Shown: positions 43,440 to 51,921, counted from the stretch's first letter. The stretch: DNA of 64,000 nt from Deltaproteobacteria bacterium (GCA_016218105.1 JACRET010000009.1:1-64000), one strand, 5' to 3'. The notes: a model not told the origin generated them from the letters alone. Program-made: numbers and translations.

Positions 43440-44606
43440 TTATTTAGCTCCAGCGTAAAGCGGAGACATAGACCTCATCCTCTCGACGATCGGAGGCATT
43501 ATTTCGATGAGATAATCGATCTCTTCCATGGTGTTCGATTTGCCGAGGCTGAACCTTACAGAGCCGTGCGAAAGCTCATGGCTCAAGCCCATCGAGACGA
43601 GCACATGGGAGGGTTCAAGGCTTCCTGATGTGCAGGCGGAGCCGCTTGAAGCCGCGATCCCTTTCATATCCAGGTTTAAAAGAAGGGATTCGCCTTCAAC
43701 GAACTCAAAGCTTATGTTTGATGTGTTAGCCAGCCTCTTGTCTGGATGGCCGTTTACCTTGATGTGCGGTATCTTTTCTGCAAATCCCCTCTCAAGCCTC
43801 TCTTTTAATCCCTTGAGGTGCTCTACTTCCTTATCCATATCCCTTAAAGCTATGTCAGCGGCTTTCCCGAAGCCGACTATGCCGGCTACGTTCTCTGTGC
43901 CGCCTCTCCTGTTCCTCTCGTGATGTCCGCCGTGTATAAGCGGCACCAAACGCACGCCCCTTTTAACAAAAAGAGCCCCGACGCCTTTGGGGCCGTAGAG
44001 CTTGTGTCCCGAGATGGTAAGGAGGTCTACGTTCAATTTTGTGACATCTATCGGGACCTTCCCGACCGCCTGGACAGCGTCGGTGTGGAAAGCCACCCCG
44101 CGCTCTTTTGCTATCTCGCCGATCTCCTGTATCGGGAAGAGCACCCCGGTTTCGTTATTCGCGAACATTACGGTTATTAAAATAGTCTTGGGGGTGATGG
44201 CGCTCTTTAAGGCCTCAAGGTCAAGAAGGCCGTCCTGGTTTACGTCAAGGTATGTGACCTCGAACCCCTCTTTGGCAAGGTGCTTACATGTGTTAAGCAC
44301 CGCGGGGTGCTCGACCTTTGTGGTGATTATATGGTTTCCCTTGTTTTTGTTGGCGTAGGCGAGCCCCTTTATGGCGTGATTGTCGCCTTCCGTGCCGGAA
44401 CTCGTGAATATCAGCTCTACCGACTGGCAATTGAGGAGCTTGCACACGCTTTCGCGCGCGTCCTCCACGGCCTTTCTAGTACCCCTTCCGGCCCAGTGAA
44501 TGGATGAAGGATTCCCCCACTGGTCTTTAAGATAAGGCACCATCGCATCGAAGACCTCACCGAGAATGGGCGTGGTCGCGTTATGGTCAAAATAGATCTT
44601 GTTCAA
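43440..44606 (-). CDS. iscS: Cysteine desulfurase
   Basis: This PLP enzyme takes sulfur from cysteine for Fe-S clusters and tRNA thiolation. The 388 residues show the PLP lysine K202 in ISGHKLYGPKG and the active cysteine C325 in SSGSACTSGS on a long loop, placing it in the IscS/NifS group I class. The start codon is TTG at 44606 with AAAGGAGG 9 bp upstream; no nearby ATG is in frame. It sits between rrf2 and iscU on one transcript. It can also supply MnmA, which is encoded 1.3 kb away. Confidence 0.95.
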   Translation of the reverse strand: MNKIYFDHNATTPILGEVFDAMVPYLKDQWGNPSSIHWAGRGTRKAVEDARESVCKLLNCQSVELIFTSSGTEGDNHAIKGLAYANKNKGNHIITTKVEHPAVLNTCKHLAKEGFEVTYLDVNQDGLLDLEALKSAITPKTILITVMFANNETGVLFPIQEIGEIAKERGVAFHTDAVQAVGKVPIDVTKLNVDLLTISGHKLYGPKGVGALFVKRGVRLVPLIHGGHHERNRRGGTENVAGIVGFGKAADIALRDMDKEVEHLKGLKERLERGFAEKIPHIKVNGHPDKRLANTSNISFEFVEGESLLLNLDMKGIAASSGSACTSGSLEPSHVLVSMGLSHELSHGSVRFSLGKSNTMEEIDYLIEIMPPIVERMRSMSPLYAGAK

Positions 44607-44627
44607 ATCGCACTTCCTCCTTTCACT

Positions 44628-45086
44628 CTATACAGTTCCGCAGACATTTGTGTTGACAGTGGATTTTGAATCGTGAAACCTTACTTCATGGCTTAAGTCT
44701 TCTATGGTAACCGAGTTCAAGAACTCGGCTATTTTTTCCGCCAGACCCTTCCAGACCTTCTGGGTGATGCACCTTTCGGCCCTGTCGCAGCCAACAGCCC
44801 CGTTGTCAAGGCAGGCTACCGGGTTTAAAGGCTCCTCGACCACGGCGATGACCTCTCCGACGCTTATCTTTGCGGGGGGTTTTCCAAGGACGTAACCGCC
44901 TCCAGGCCCCCTTACGCTCTTTACGATCTTACCCTTTCTGAGTTTTACGAACAGCTGCTCAAGGTAAGAAAGCGATATCCCTTCTTCAAGAGAGATGTCC
45001 TTTAGAGTTACGGGTTTATCCCCTGAGTGGCACGCCAGGTTTACCATCGCCCTTACGGCGTATTGTCCTTTTGTAGATAATCTCAA
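44628..45086 (-). CDS. iscR: Rrf2-family Fe-S regulator, IscR-like
   Basis: The 152-residue regulator has an N-terminal winged helix (MRLSTKGQYAVRAMVNLA) and three cysteines, C92, C100 and C106, arranged like the [2Fe-2S] ligands of IscR. The fourth ligand, histidine in E. coli IscR (CLTH), is glutamine here (CITQ). It heads the operon with iscS and iscU, and a match to the type 1 IscR operator overlaps its promoter. I therefore expect autorepression when its cluster is loaded. The start codon is TTG at 45086. Other Rrf2 members (CymR, NsrR) are less likely given the operon. Confidence 0.88.
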   Translation of the reverse strand: MRLSTKGQYAVRAMVNLACHSGDKPVTLKDISLEEGISLSYLEQLFVKLRKGKIVKSVRGPGGGYVLGKPPAKISVGEVIAVVEEPLNPVACLDNGAVGCDRAERCITQKVWKGLAEKIAEFLNSVTIEDLSHEVRFHDSKSTVNTNVCGTV

Positions 45087-45108
45087 ATGACTGACCTCTA
45101 AATAACAT

Positions 45109-45170
45109 GGATGCTGAAAAGGGATTTATCCGAAGAGTATATTCCGATCATCCCAGACTTTTCAGCATCC
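45109..45170 (-). promoter_or_regulatory. Long-range inverted repeat in the iscR leader
   Basis: GGATGCTGAAAAG (45109-45121) is perfectly complementary to CTTTTCAGCATCC (45158-45170), with 36 bases between. It covers the predicted 5' leader of the iscR mRNA, whose start is expected near 45171. The arms resemble the outer arm of repeat A (GCTGCTGAAAAAG). Confidence 0.6.
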
Positions 45171-45177
45171 TACATTC

Positions 45178-45210
45178 AATCTAATATACCTTATCAATTT
45201 TGTCAAGTAT
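45178..45210 (-). promoter_or_regulatory. iscR promoter with type 1 IscR operator
   Basis: On the minus strand TTGACA (45201-45206) and TAGATT (45178-45183) are 17 bp apart. Bases 45186-45210 match the 25-bp type 1 IscR consensus at about 21 positions (ATACTTGAC ... AAGGTAT). The operator covers the -35 box and spacer, as in classic IscR autorepression. Confidence 0.7.
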
Positions 45211-45238
45211 TGTTTTGGCTAAAAAACAGCATAAAAGG

Positions 45239-45267
45239 TAGACAAAAAAAAGTCTTCCTGATATAAT
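45239..45267 (+). promoter_or_regulatory. Promoter of the sulfite-reductase-like pair, leaderless
   Basis: TAGACA (45239-45244) and TATAAT (45262-45267) are 17 bp apart. The -10 box ends 9 bp before the ATG at 45277, so the transcript should begin about 2-3 bases before the start codon. No ribosome-binding site is visible. Confidence 0.6.
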
Positions 45268-45276
45268 TTATAACAT

Positions 45277-46320
45277 ATGAAAAACATTGAGTATTTTAGA
45301 TTCATATCAGATTCAAATTTTAAGAAATTAGTAACACGGCTCATACATGAGCGCAAGGTTTACGGTACTATAAAGAAGGACGGCCACCCGGCATTCGCCA
45401 ATATAACGGATGTAAGCGAGCTTGAGCTCTTTCAGACACCTACGCACCTCTCAGCGAAACAATTCCTCTTTCCGCAGCGCGAAACGCTTCTGAAGTTTGA
45501 CATACGCCACAGTCTCCATCAGGCTGTAATTGAAGCCGAAAGCCAGGTGATAATCGGGCTGCATCCTTGCGATATCCACGCCATAAACCTCATGGATGAG
45601 GTCTGGGCATATGGCAAGCCAGACCCGAACTACCTTACGAGAAGGGACAATACCATCCTTATAGGAACCGACTGCTTCCCGGATAGTTTCTGCTTCTGCA
45701 AGAGCATGGGCACGATGGACGTAAACGACGGTTTCGATATCTTCCTCCACAGGATAAAAAAGGGCTTTCTCGCAAGAGTGGCAACGAACAGGGGAGAGGA
45801 GATACTAAGCGGCCTGAATCTGCGCGAGGCAAAGGGCGCCGAGGTCCGCGAGCTTGAGAAACTCAAGCTTGAAAAGGAAGGGGCGTTTACGGCGTCCATT
45901 GACGCCGAGCCCAAGGACCTGCCCGGCATATACGGAAACAGCGACAACAGCCCGGTATGGGACAAGATAGGGGCGATATGCACCGGATGCGGGTCGTGCA
46001 ATAACGTCTGTCCGACCTGCTACTGCTTTGACATAAAAGACGAGGTAAAGCCAAACCTCTCGGAAGGCGAGCGCGTCAGGCTCTGGGACGGCTGCACCCT
46101 TGAGGATTTTGCCAAGGTTGCGGGAGGGCATAACTTCAGGAAGTCCAGGGCCGAGAGGCTTCGGCACCGGTTTAACCGTAAATTCAGGTACCTGACCGAT
46201 AAATTCGGCACGCTATTCTGCGTCGGCTGCGGCCGCTGTTCGAGAGCGTGTCTTGTAAAGATAAATATAACGGAAGTCACCAATGAACTTATACGTGAAT
46301 CAAACAAAAGACAGTCTTGA
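45277..46320 (+). CDS. Iron-sulfur subunit, AsrA / sulfhydrogenase-beta-like
   Basis: The 347-residue protein carries two [4Fe-4S] motifs near the C-terminus: C235-C238-C241-C245 (ICTGCGSCNNVCPTCYCFD) and C315-C318-C321-C325 (LFCVGCGRCSRACLV). The N-terminal part (VIIGLHPCDIHAINLMD) matches the beta subunit of NAD(P)-dependent sulfhydrogenases and AsrA of anaerobic sulfite reductase. It transfers electrons between a flavoprotein partner and a catalytic unit. The next gene encodes that flavoprotein. It appears to be translated from a nearly leaderless mRNA. It is divergent from iscR. Confidence 0.85.
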   Translation: MKNIEYFRFISDSNFKKLVTRLIHERKVYGTIKKDGHPAFANITDVSELELFQTPTHLSAKQFLFPQRETLLKFDIRHSLHQAVIEAESQVIIGLHPCDIHAINLMDEVWAYGKPDPNYLTRRDNTILIGTDCFPDSFCFCKSMGTMDVNDGFDIFLHRIKKGFLARVATNRGEEILSGLNLREAKGAEVRELEKLKLEKEGAFTASIDAEPKDLPGIYGNSDNSPVWDKIGAICTGCGSCNNVCPTCYCFDIKDEVKPNLSEGERVRLWDGCTLEDFAKVAGGHNFRKSRAERLRHRFNRKFRYLTDKFGTLFCVGCGRCSRACLVKINITEVTNELIRESNKRQS

Positions 46321-47131
46321 GTCCCCATATCTGCCGATACCCGGAGTGGTCGAAAGGGTAGTTAGGGTTACGGAAAAGGAGAGGCTTTTTACCATCTCCC
46401 CCCTTAACCCATCGCTCCTTGAATACCAGCCTGGGCAGTTCTATATGATAGGCCTTCCGGGCTACGGGGAAGCGCCTATATCCATCACCTCGGCCCCGGG
46501 GGCGGAAAGGGAGTTTGAGCTGTGCGTCCGCGCGGCCGGCAACGTCACAAACGCCCTGCACAGGCTTAAAAGAGGGGATTTTGTGTGGGTTCGCGGGCCT
46601 TTTGGCACAAGCTTTCCGATAGGGGAGATGAAAGGCAAGGATATCGTATTTATCGCGGGCGGCATCGGCATAGTGCCGATGAGGTCTCTTATAAAGGCTG
46701 TACTAAGGGAAAGCCGGGACTTCGGGAAGCTTACGCTTATTTATGGCTCAAAGAGCCCTGAAGAGATGCTTTTCAGCGAAGAGCTGGATGAGTGGCGCTC
46801 TAAAGGACTGGACATAGAGCTTACTATCGACAAGCCGGACCCGAAATGGCAGGGTAACGTAGGCGTCGTTACAACCTTGATACCAAAGCTCGGCGTCAGG
46901 CAGGGCGAGACCTTTGCCGTCGTGATAGGCCCTCCAGTGATGTATAAATTTGTAATCTTAAGCCTTAGGGACAAGCTTATCGGCCCTGAGAAGATATTCG
47001 TCTCTCTTGAGAGGCGGATGAAGTGCGGGATCGGCAAATGCGGGCATTGTCAGATAAACGGGTGTTACGTCTGCCAGGAGGGGCCGGTATTCAAGCTGAG
47101 CGATCTTAAGGATATGCCTGAGGCGATATAA
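46283..47131 (+). CDS. FAD/NAD(P)-binding subunit, AsrB / sulfhydrogenase-gamma-like
   Basis: The 282-residue protein belongs to the ferredoxin-NADP reductase-type gamma subunits. FAD binding (YQPGQFYMIGLPGYGEAPISI), NAD binding (DIVFIAGGIGIVPMRSLI) and a C-terminal [2Fe-2S] site (MKCGIGKCGHCQINGCYVC) are visible. It overlaps the iron-sulfur subunit gene by 38 bp. No catalytic subunit (sirohaem AsrC, or NiFe delta/alpha) follows; a strong terminator does. The pair may therefore serve another partner elsewhere, such as an Hdr-type complex, in the manner of the Flx proteins. Repeat A copy 7 starts right after the stop. Confidence 0.87.
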   Translation: MNLYVNQTKDSLESPYLPIPGVVERVVRVTEKERLFTISPLNPSLLEYQPGQFYMIGLPGYGEAPISITSAPGAEREFELCVRAAGNVTNALHRLKRGDFVWVRGPFGTSFPIGEMKGKDIVFIAGGIGIVPMRSLIKAVLRESRDFGKLTLIYGSKSPEEMLFSEELDEWRSKGLDIELTIDKPDPKWQGNVGVVTTLIPKLGVRQGETFAVVIGPPVMYKFVILSLRDKLIGPEKIFVSLERRMKCGIGKCGHCQINGCYVCQEGPVFKLSDLKDMPEAI

Positions 47132-47228
47132 ATTCCATCTGTTTAGTTGGCGCATCAAAGCTCGTTACCGCGGCGTACAGACAAAATACGTCCCATTCCT
47201 CGCTTCTCGACGCCTTGCAGAAGCTTTT
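47132..47228 (+). repeat. Repeat A copy 7, partial
   Basis: Only the central part of A is present (CCATCTG ... GGCGTACAGACAAAATACG ... CTCGACGCCTTGCAG), starting on the base after the TAA stop of the preceding gene. The outer arms are missing. Confidence 0.8.
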
Positions 47229-47255
47229 CAGGTCTTTCAAATAGTTAAAACAATA

Positions 47256-47296
47256 AAGAGGGCCGGTTTTTATAAAAAAACCGGCCCTCTTGTTTT
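47256..47296. terminator. Bidirectional terminator between AsrB-like gene and pgsA
   Basis: A stem of 16 bp (AAGAGGGCCGGTTTTT and complement) with a very short loop is followed by TGTTTT on the plus strand. It lies between convergent transcripts. Confidence 0.92.
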
Positions 47297-47375
47297 ATCC
47301 CCTCTTAGGGTCTAGTCCTGCCTGAAGGCTTGGAGGGGGTTCATTCAACTCCAGAGTGGAGAGCGCGCCTTTCTT

Positions 47376-47903
47376 CTACCCCTTCCTGTACTGAAGCAGC
47401 AGCTCTTTTATTATGTAGTAGAAGCCCGTGTAGATGGTAAACGCGACAGTAAGGGCGGCTACGGCCGTGAATACGCTGTCATCGGCATTTACGATTATCG
47501 CGTACAGGACGCTTACGGCCTGAAGGAATGTGGCGGCCTTGCCCGGGATAGTGGTACGCACCTTTACTTCGCGCCCTGACCATTTTAAAAAGAGGACAAG
47601 CCCAAGCAGGGCGAAATCCCTTATCACAACAGGCAGCATCAGCCAGACGGGGATGATGCCCTTAAAGGTAAGCGCGCTAAACGTGCATACCATGAGAAAT
47701 TTGTCCGCAAAGGGGTCGGCCTTGGTCCCGAAATTCGTCCTCAGGCCGAATCTTCTTGCTATAAAGCCGTCTGCCACGTCAGTCAAAGCGGCTATTATAA
47801 AGACGGCCAGCGCCGTACCGGCATTATCTGTTATAATTAGAAAGACAAATACAGGGGCGAGGATGATCCTTGTGATTGTAAGCAGATTAGGGACGTTCAG
47901 CAT
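47376..47903 (-). CDS. pgsA: CDP-diacylglycerol-glycerol-3-phosphate phosphatidyltransferase
   Basis: This 175-residue membrane enzyme makes phosphatidylglycerol phosphate from CDP-diacylglycerol. The CDP-alcohol phosphotransferase motif is complete: D42-x2-D45-G46-x2-A49-R50-x8-G59-x3-D63-x3-D67 (TDVADGFIARRFG...GTKADPFAD). The start NVPNLLTITRIILAPVFVFLI is typical of PgsA. It is the last gene of the long minus-strand run and lies 3 bp after the lipoprotein gene. Confidence 0.93.
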   Translation of the reverse strand: MLNVPNLLTITRIILAPVFVFLIITDNAGTALAVFIIAALTDVADGFIARRFGLRTNFGTKADPFADKFLMVCTFSALTFKGIIPVWLMLPVVIRDFALLGLVLFLKWSGREVKVRTTIPGKAATFLQAVSVLYAIIVNADDSVFTAVAALTVAFTIYTGFYYIIKELLLQYRKG

Positions 47904-47906
47904 ATC

Positions 47907-48506
47907 CTACGGAAGCCATTGAAAAAATGTTTTCTCCGCTTTCTTGGGCGCCTCTCCCTGAGGAAGGGTCGAGAGCACTGCTTCCACAAATCTCTCCACC
48001 CGCGGTTCATAGGCGCCGAATACCCCATATTCAATGGTCTTTTTATCCAGGCTTAAATCGAATTCCTTCGTGGAGTATTCTGCCGTCCAGAGCCTGGTCC
48101 CATTCGCGGAATACAATTCAAAAGAGGCTTTCATGATAAGAGAGGCGTACGCGGAGAGCCTGTCCTTATCCCATTCTTTTATGCGTATGTATAAAAACGA
48201 ATCCGCGCTGATATCCGTTGAGTCGTTCACCCCGGAGGCGCGGTTCTCTTTTAATTTACTGTCGACGGCGTCCAGCGCAAGCGTGCGGTAGTTCTTCTGG
48301 AGCAGTGCGTTAGAGGTCATCTTTCTAAAGAGGAATGCTATTTCATCGTCCTCTTTTTCTCCCGGGTTATTCCAGATGACGGGCATTATTGCGACGGTCG
48401 CGGGCTTTGACTGGTTATATCCCGGCGACATGGTATTTTTTACGGAATTGCCGCAGCCCCCGGCAAGCACTAAAAGAATGGCTATTGATATCAGTTTTTT
48501 TATCAT
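47907..48506 (-). CDS. Lipoprotein, DUF799/GNA1162-like
   Basis: The 199-residue protein has a lipoprotein signal with cysteine at the end of LLVLAGGC (C18). The mature domain (VAIMPVIWNNPGEKEDDEIAFLFRKMT ... TRLWTAEYS) resembles the DUF799/GNA1162 putative lipoproteins, which have a TolB-like fold. The function is unknown; envelope assembly is possible. Its ATG overlaps the stop of the FlgT-like gene by one base, and pgsA follows after 3 bp. It is co-transcribed with that envelope gene. Confidence 0.75.
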   Translation of the reverse strand: MIKKLISIAILLVLAGGCGNSVKNTMSPGYNQSKPATVAIMPVIWNNPGEKEDDEIAFLFRKMTSNALLQKNYRTLALDAVDSKLKENRASGVNDSTDISADSFLYIRIKEWDKDRLSAYASLIMKASFELYSANGTRLWTAEYSTKEFDLSLDKKTIEYGVFGAYEPRVERFVEAVLSTLPQGEAPKKAEKTFFQWLP

Positions 48507-49225
48507 TACTGGACTACCTTTGGCGCGGCTTTTATTATTATCGTCTCCGGGCCGCCCGCTGTGGCTATATAGTTTTCCGGTATCTCTTTTGAGATTCGCT
48601 CGATCAAAACCCCGACCCCGGCGCCGGACTTCGCATGGAGGGTTATCTTACCCCTTGAAAAAGTACTGTAAGAGACGCCGTTTAAAAGGGCGATGCGCTT
48701 GAGCGCCCCGATAAGTTCTTTGTACTCGCTATAGTCCGTTACGTCGACTATATTGATGCTTATTATGGAAGAGGCGTCTTTTACGGCCGCAGCCTTGCCG
48801 AACGCCTCGCGCAGGGCCCCGTCGTCTATGCTCGCCTCTATCCAGATATGGAACAGCTCAACTCCCAGGGGGCTCTGGCCCGCTTCCGGGAGGTTGTCTA
48901 CGATCAAAGGCGTTGGGCCCAGGTGGCTGACCCAGCCCTCGGAGACGACCTTGTAATTCAGGATAAAGGCGCGCGGGTTTGAAAGTATCTCTTCGGATAA
49001 TTCCCTGGTAAGCGCGACACCCTCCTTCTTCGCGTATGATGAGAGCGCTTCATTTACCGCGTTTTTTAACGCCTTGTCTATCGCCTTCCTCTTTTCCTCC
49101 GCCGCGTCCCCGGTCTTTGTGGCGGCGCCTTCGGACTGAACCGTAATAAGCTCCCCGGCGTGAATTAGCGCGGGATGGAAGAGGATGAACAAGATATACG
49201 CAAAAGCTGTCAGATACCTTCTCAC
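48506..49225 (-). CDS. Exported FlgT-like protein
   Basis: The protein has 239 residues from the GTG at 49225. It has a signal peptide (VRRYLTAFAYILFILFHPALIHA) and an N-terminal region with the pattern ITVQSEGAATKTGD...RKAIDKALKNAVNEAL, seen in FlgT and related envelope proteins. ILNYKVVSEGW follows. A C-terminal domain with small beta-alpha units completes it. Its role here is unknown, as no flagellar genes are near. The open frame starts at 49282 inside miaA. The GTG that overlaps the miaA stop (GTGA), preceded by AAGGAA, is the better start and implies translational coupling. Confidence 0.7.
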   Translation of the reverse strand: MRRYLTAFAYILFILFHPALIHAGELITVQSEGAATKTGDAAEEKRKAIDKALKNAVNEALSSYAKKEGVALTRELSEEILSNPRAFILNYKVVSEGWVSHLGPTPLIVDNLPEAGQSPLGVELFHIWIEASIDDGALREAFGKAAAVKDASSIISINIVDVTDYSEYKELIGALKRIALLNGVSYSTFSRGKITLHAKSGAGVGVLIERISKEIPENYIATAGGPETIIIKAAPKVVQ

Positions 49226-50139
49226 TTTAGGTGTTCCTTTACAAGCTCGATTATACCGTTTTTTTCGTCCGGAGAAAACCACCTTATTTCAGGGTCTCTC
49301 CTGAACCATGTCAACTGCCGTTTGGCGTAATGCCTGGTGTTCCTTTTAAGCAGGGCCTTTGCCTCCTCGATGCCGCATTCTACGCGCAGATACATGGATA
49401 TCTCTTTATAACCCAAAGCGCACATCGGCTTCAAGCCCCAGGCATAGCCTCTGTCCCCAAGTACCTGCACCTCACCGATAAGCCCGCTGTTTATCATCAT
49501 CTCAACACGCTCTTCAATACGCCCGTAGAGCCGTTCCCTGTCTATCGCGAGCCCGATTTTTAGCGAGTCGAACGGCTCTTCGGAGAACCCATGCTCCCTG
49601 TGAAATTCCGAGATGGGTTTACCGGTGAGCTTGAAGACCTCAAGCGCCCTTATGACCCTTACCGTATTGTTCGGGTGTATGGAGGAGGCTGTAACAGGGT
49701 CAACCGATTTAAGCATGCCGTGGAGATATGGGCCGCCCTTTTCCAAGGCTTCCTTCCGAAGCCCTTCGCGAAGCTCGCCACAGCCCTTCGGGCCTTTGAA
49801 AAGCCCCTCCGTAAGAGCCCGTATATACAGTCCTGTTCCGCCCGCGATAAAGGGCGTCCTGCCCCGTCCGCTTATCTCTTCTATTTTTTTGACAGCGTCC
49901 GAGCGAAATCGGGCGGCGGTGTACTCCTCGTCAGGCTCGGCTATGCCGATCAAATGGTGAGGGACCCTGGACAGGTCTTTAGCGGATGGTTTTGCCGTCC
50001 CGATATCCATGTATTTGTAGACCTGCATCGAGTCGGCGTTTATTATCTCGCCGTTAAATATCTCCGCAAGTTCTATGGCAAGGCTGCTTTTTCCCGTGGC
50101 GGTCGGGCCGGCGATAACTATTATCTTTTGTTTATCCAT
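49222..50139 (-). CDS. miaA: tRNA dimethylallyltransferase
   Basis: MiaA transfers a dimethylallyl group to A37 of tRNAs reading UNN codons. The 305 residues include the P-loop GPTATGKSS (11-19), the INADSMQVYKYMDIGTAKP segment, and AGGTGLYIRALTEGLF, all characteristic. It follows mutL by 48 bp, a common pairing. Its stop overlaps the start of the FlgT-like gene. Confidence 0.96.
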   Translation of the reverse strand: MDKQKIIVIAGPTATGKSSLAIELAEIFNGEIINADSMQVYKYMDIGTAKPSAKDLSRVPHHLIGIAEPDEEYTAARFRSDAVKKIEEISGRGRTPFIAGGTGLYIRALTEGLFKGPKGCGELREGLRKEALEKGGPYLHGMLKSVDPVTASSIHPNNTVRVIRALEVFKLTGKPISEFHREHGFSEEPFDSLKIGLAIDRERLYGRIEERVEMMINSGLIGEVQVLGDRGYAWGLKPMCALGYKEISMYLRVECGIEEAKALLKRNTRHYAKRQLTWFRRDPEIRWFSPDEKNGIIELVKEHLK

Positions 50140-50187
50140 CGCGGCTGTTATTCTTTAAAATAGTCTGATGAGTTCACGGGCCCGCCC

Positions 50188-51915
50188 TTACCTCTTGAAC
50201 ATCGTCTCAATTTCTTTTCTTGATATCTTTTTCACAACCGGCCTGCCGTGTGGGCAATGGCCGGCGAAGTCGATAGCGGAAAGGTACTTAAGCAGCGCCT
50301 TGCCCTGCTCCTTCGTAAGCGTCCTCGGCCCCCTGATGACGCTGTGGCAGGCTATCCGCATAAGGACGGAATCTATCTTGTCTTCGATCCTGGAGCTTCC
50401 GCCGAGACTGGAAAGTTCCTCGGCCAGGTCTTTTATGAGGCTCGAACAGTTCCTCGACGCGAGGAGATCCGGCACGGATTTTAACAGGAATGTCTCTCCG
50501 CCCTCCTTGGGCGATTGCCCGAAAGGAAAGAGCTCAAAGCCAAGCTTTAGAAGGTAATCGTTTGAAGCCATTATAGCGTCCCGCTCATCGGGCGAGGTCT
50601 CTATGCGCTCAGGCAGAAGGAGCATCTGCCTTTTTATATCTGAGCCGTAATATTTTTCCTTAAGCGCCTCAAAGGCTCCGCGCTCAGCCGCGCCGTGCTG
50701 GTCTATCAGGTATAGTTCGCCGTCCCTTTCACTCCCTTCGGCGACAAGGAATTCACCCCAGAGCTGCCCGATTACCTCAAGCGATAAAAACTCGGGGTTT
50801 TTCACGTCCCCGGTTTCTGCCGGGCTGAAATCAAACGAACGCTCGGAGATTCCATAGGGGGCAGCGGATTCCTCCGCGAACCTGCCGGGAATCGCACCCG
50901 CGTTATAGCTCCCATAATCCGGGTTTAACCGTGTCTTTGAAAGGAGCCCGCTCCCGAGGGCGCCTTTTATCCCGAGCTTTACTGTATCATATATGAATTT
51001 CTGGTTTTTAAACCTTACCTCGCTCTTTGCCGGGTGTATGTTTATGTCGACATCCTCATGCGGGATCTTTATATCAAGCAGGGCGAATGGAAATCTCCCG
51101 TCGAGAACAGGGCCGTACCCGTCCATAATGGCCTTGTTTACGCCTTTGTCGCGGATGGGCCTGCCGTTTACATAAATAAAAAGCGACTTAGTCGTCTGGA
51201 ACGCAAGCTCGTGGTTCCCGATAAGGCCGGATAGAAACGGGGTCTCTATTTTTATGATCTTTTTAGAATAATCGCTTCCGAAGAGGTCGAGGACGCGCTC
51301 TTTTAAATCCCCCGGCGCTGTTTCAAGCGGCCTTGACGAGCCGTGGATGAGCTTGAATCTTTTTCCCGGGTTTACCAGGGCGATACGCTTGAATATCTCC
51401 AGTATCCTTCCGAACTCGGCTTCAGGGGAGCGGAGGAACTTAAGCCTCGCAGGCATGTTATGGAATATTTCCCTTACCTCTATCGAAGTCCCCTCCGGGC
51501 AGCCCTCCTCTGAGATTTGAGGCTCTCCACCTCCGGTTATCTCAACCGATGTTCCGGCGATGTCGCCGGGCCTCCTTGTCTTCAAGACGACTTTCGCGAT
51601 TGACGCGATGCTTGCGAGCGCTTCTCCCCGAAACCCCATCGTCCTTATGGCCTCAAGGTCTTCTTCCCTGGATACCTTGGACGTCGCGTGGCGTAAAAAT
51701 ACCAGGGGAGCGTCTTCCCTTGCGATGCCTTCCCCGTTGTCAACGACCCTGATGAGGCGCTTGCCGCCTTCGGTTATATAGACGCTTATGGATGTGGCTC
51801 CCGCGTCAAGCGAGTTTTCCATAAGCTCTTTAACGACAGAGGCCGGGCGCTCTATCACCTCGCCTGCGGCTATCTTTGAGGCGAGTAGGGTATCGAGGAC
51901 ATTTATCCTGGACAT
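50188..51915 (-). CDS. mutL: DNA mismatch repair protein MutL
   Basis: MutL couples mismatch recognition to strand removal. The 575-residue protein has the GHKL ATPase N-terminus (LLASKIAAGEVIERPASVVKELMENSLDAGA, DNGEGI, GFRGEALASI) and a C-terminal endonuclease domain. The metal motif is present as DQHGAAERGAFE, with the usual alanine after DQH replaced by glycine. The CPHGRP motif near the end supports nuclease activity. MutS is not in the window. It lies 6 bp after the EndoIII-related gene. Confidence 0.96.
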   Translation of the reverse strand: MSRINVLDTLLASKIAAGEVIERPASVVKELMENSLDAGATSISVYITEGGKRLIRVVDNGEGIAREDAPLVFLRHATSKVSREEDLEAIRTMGFRGEALASIASIAKVVLKTRRPGDIAGTSVEITGGGEPQISEEGCPEGTSIEVREIFHNMPARLKFLRSPEAEFGRILEIFKRIALVNPGKRFKLIHGSSRPLETAPGDLKERVLDLFGSDYSKKIIKIETPFLSGLIGNHELAFQTTKSLFIYVNGRPIRDKGVNKAIMDGYGPVLDGRFPFALLDIKIPHEDVDINIHPAKSEVRFKNQKFIYDTVKLGIKGALGSGLLSKTRLNPDYGSYNAGAIPGRFAEESAAPYGISERSFDFSPAETGDVKNPEFLSLEVIGQLWGEFLVAEGSERDGELYLIDQHGAAERGAFEALKEKYYGSDIKRQMLLLPERIETSPDERDAIMASNDYLLKLGFELFPFGQSPKEGGETFLLKSVPDLLASRNCSSLIKDLAEELSSLGGSSRIEDKIDSVLMRIACHSVIRGPRTLTKEQGKALLKYLSAIDFAGHCPHGRPVVKKISRKEIETMFKR

Positions 51916-51921
51916 ATCGGG

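Noticed and set aside
45277-47131. Complete sulfhydrogenase or sulfite reductase operon
   Set aside because: Only the two electron-transfer subunits are present and a strong terminator follows.
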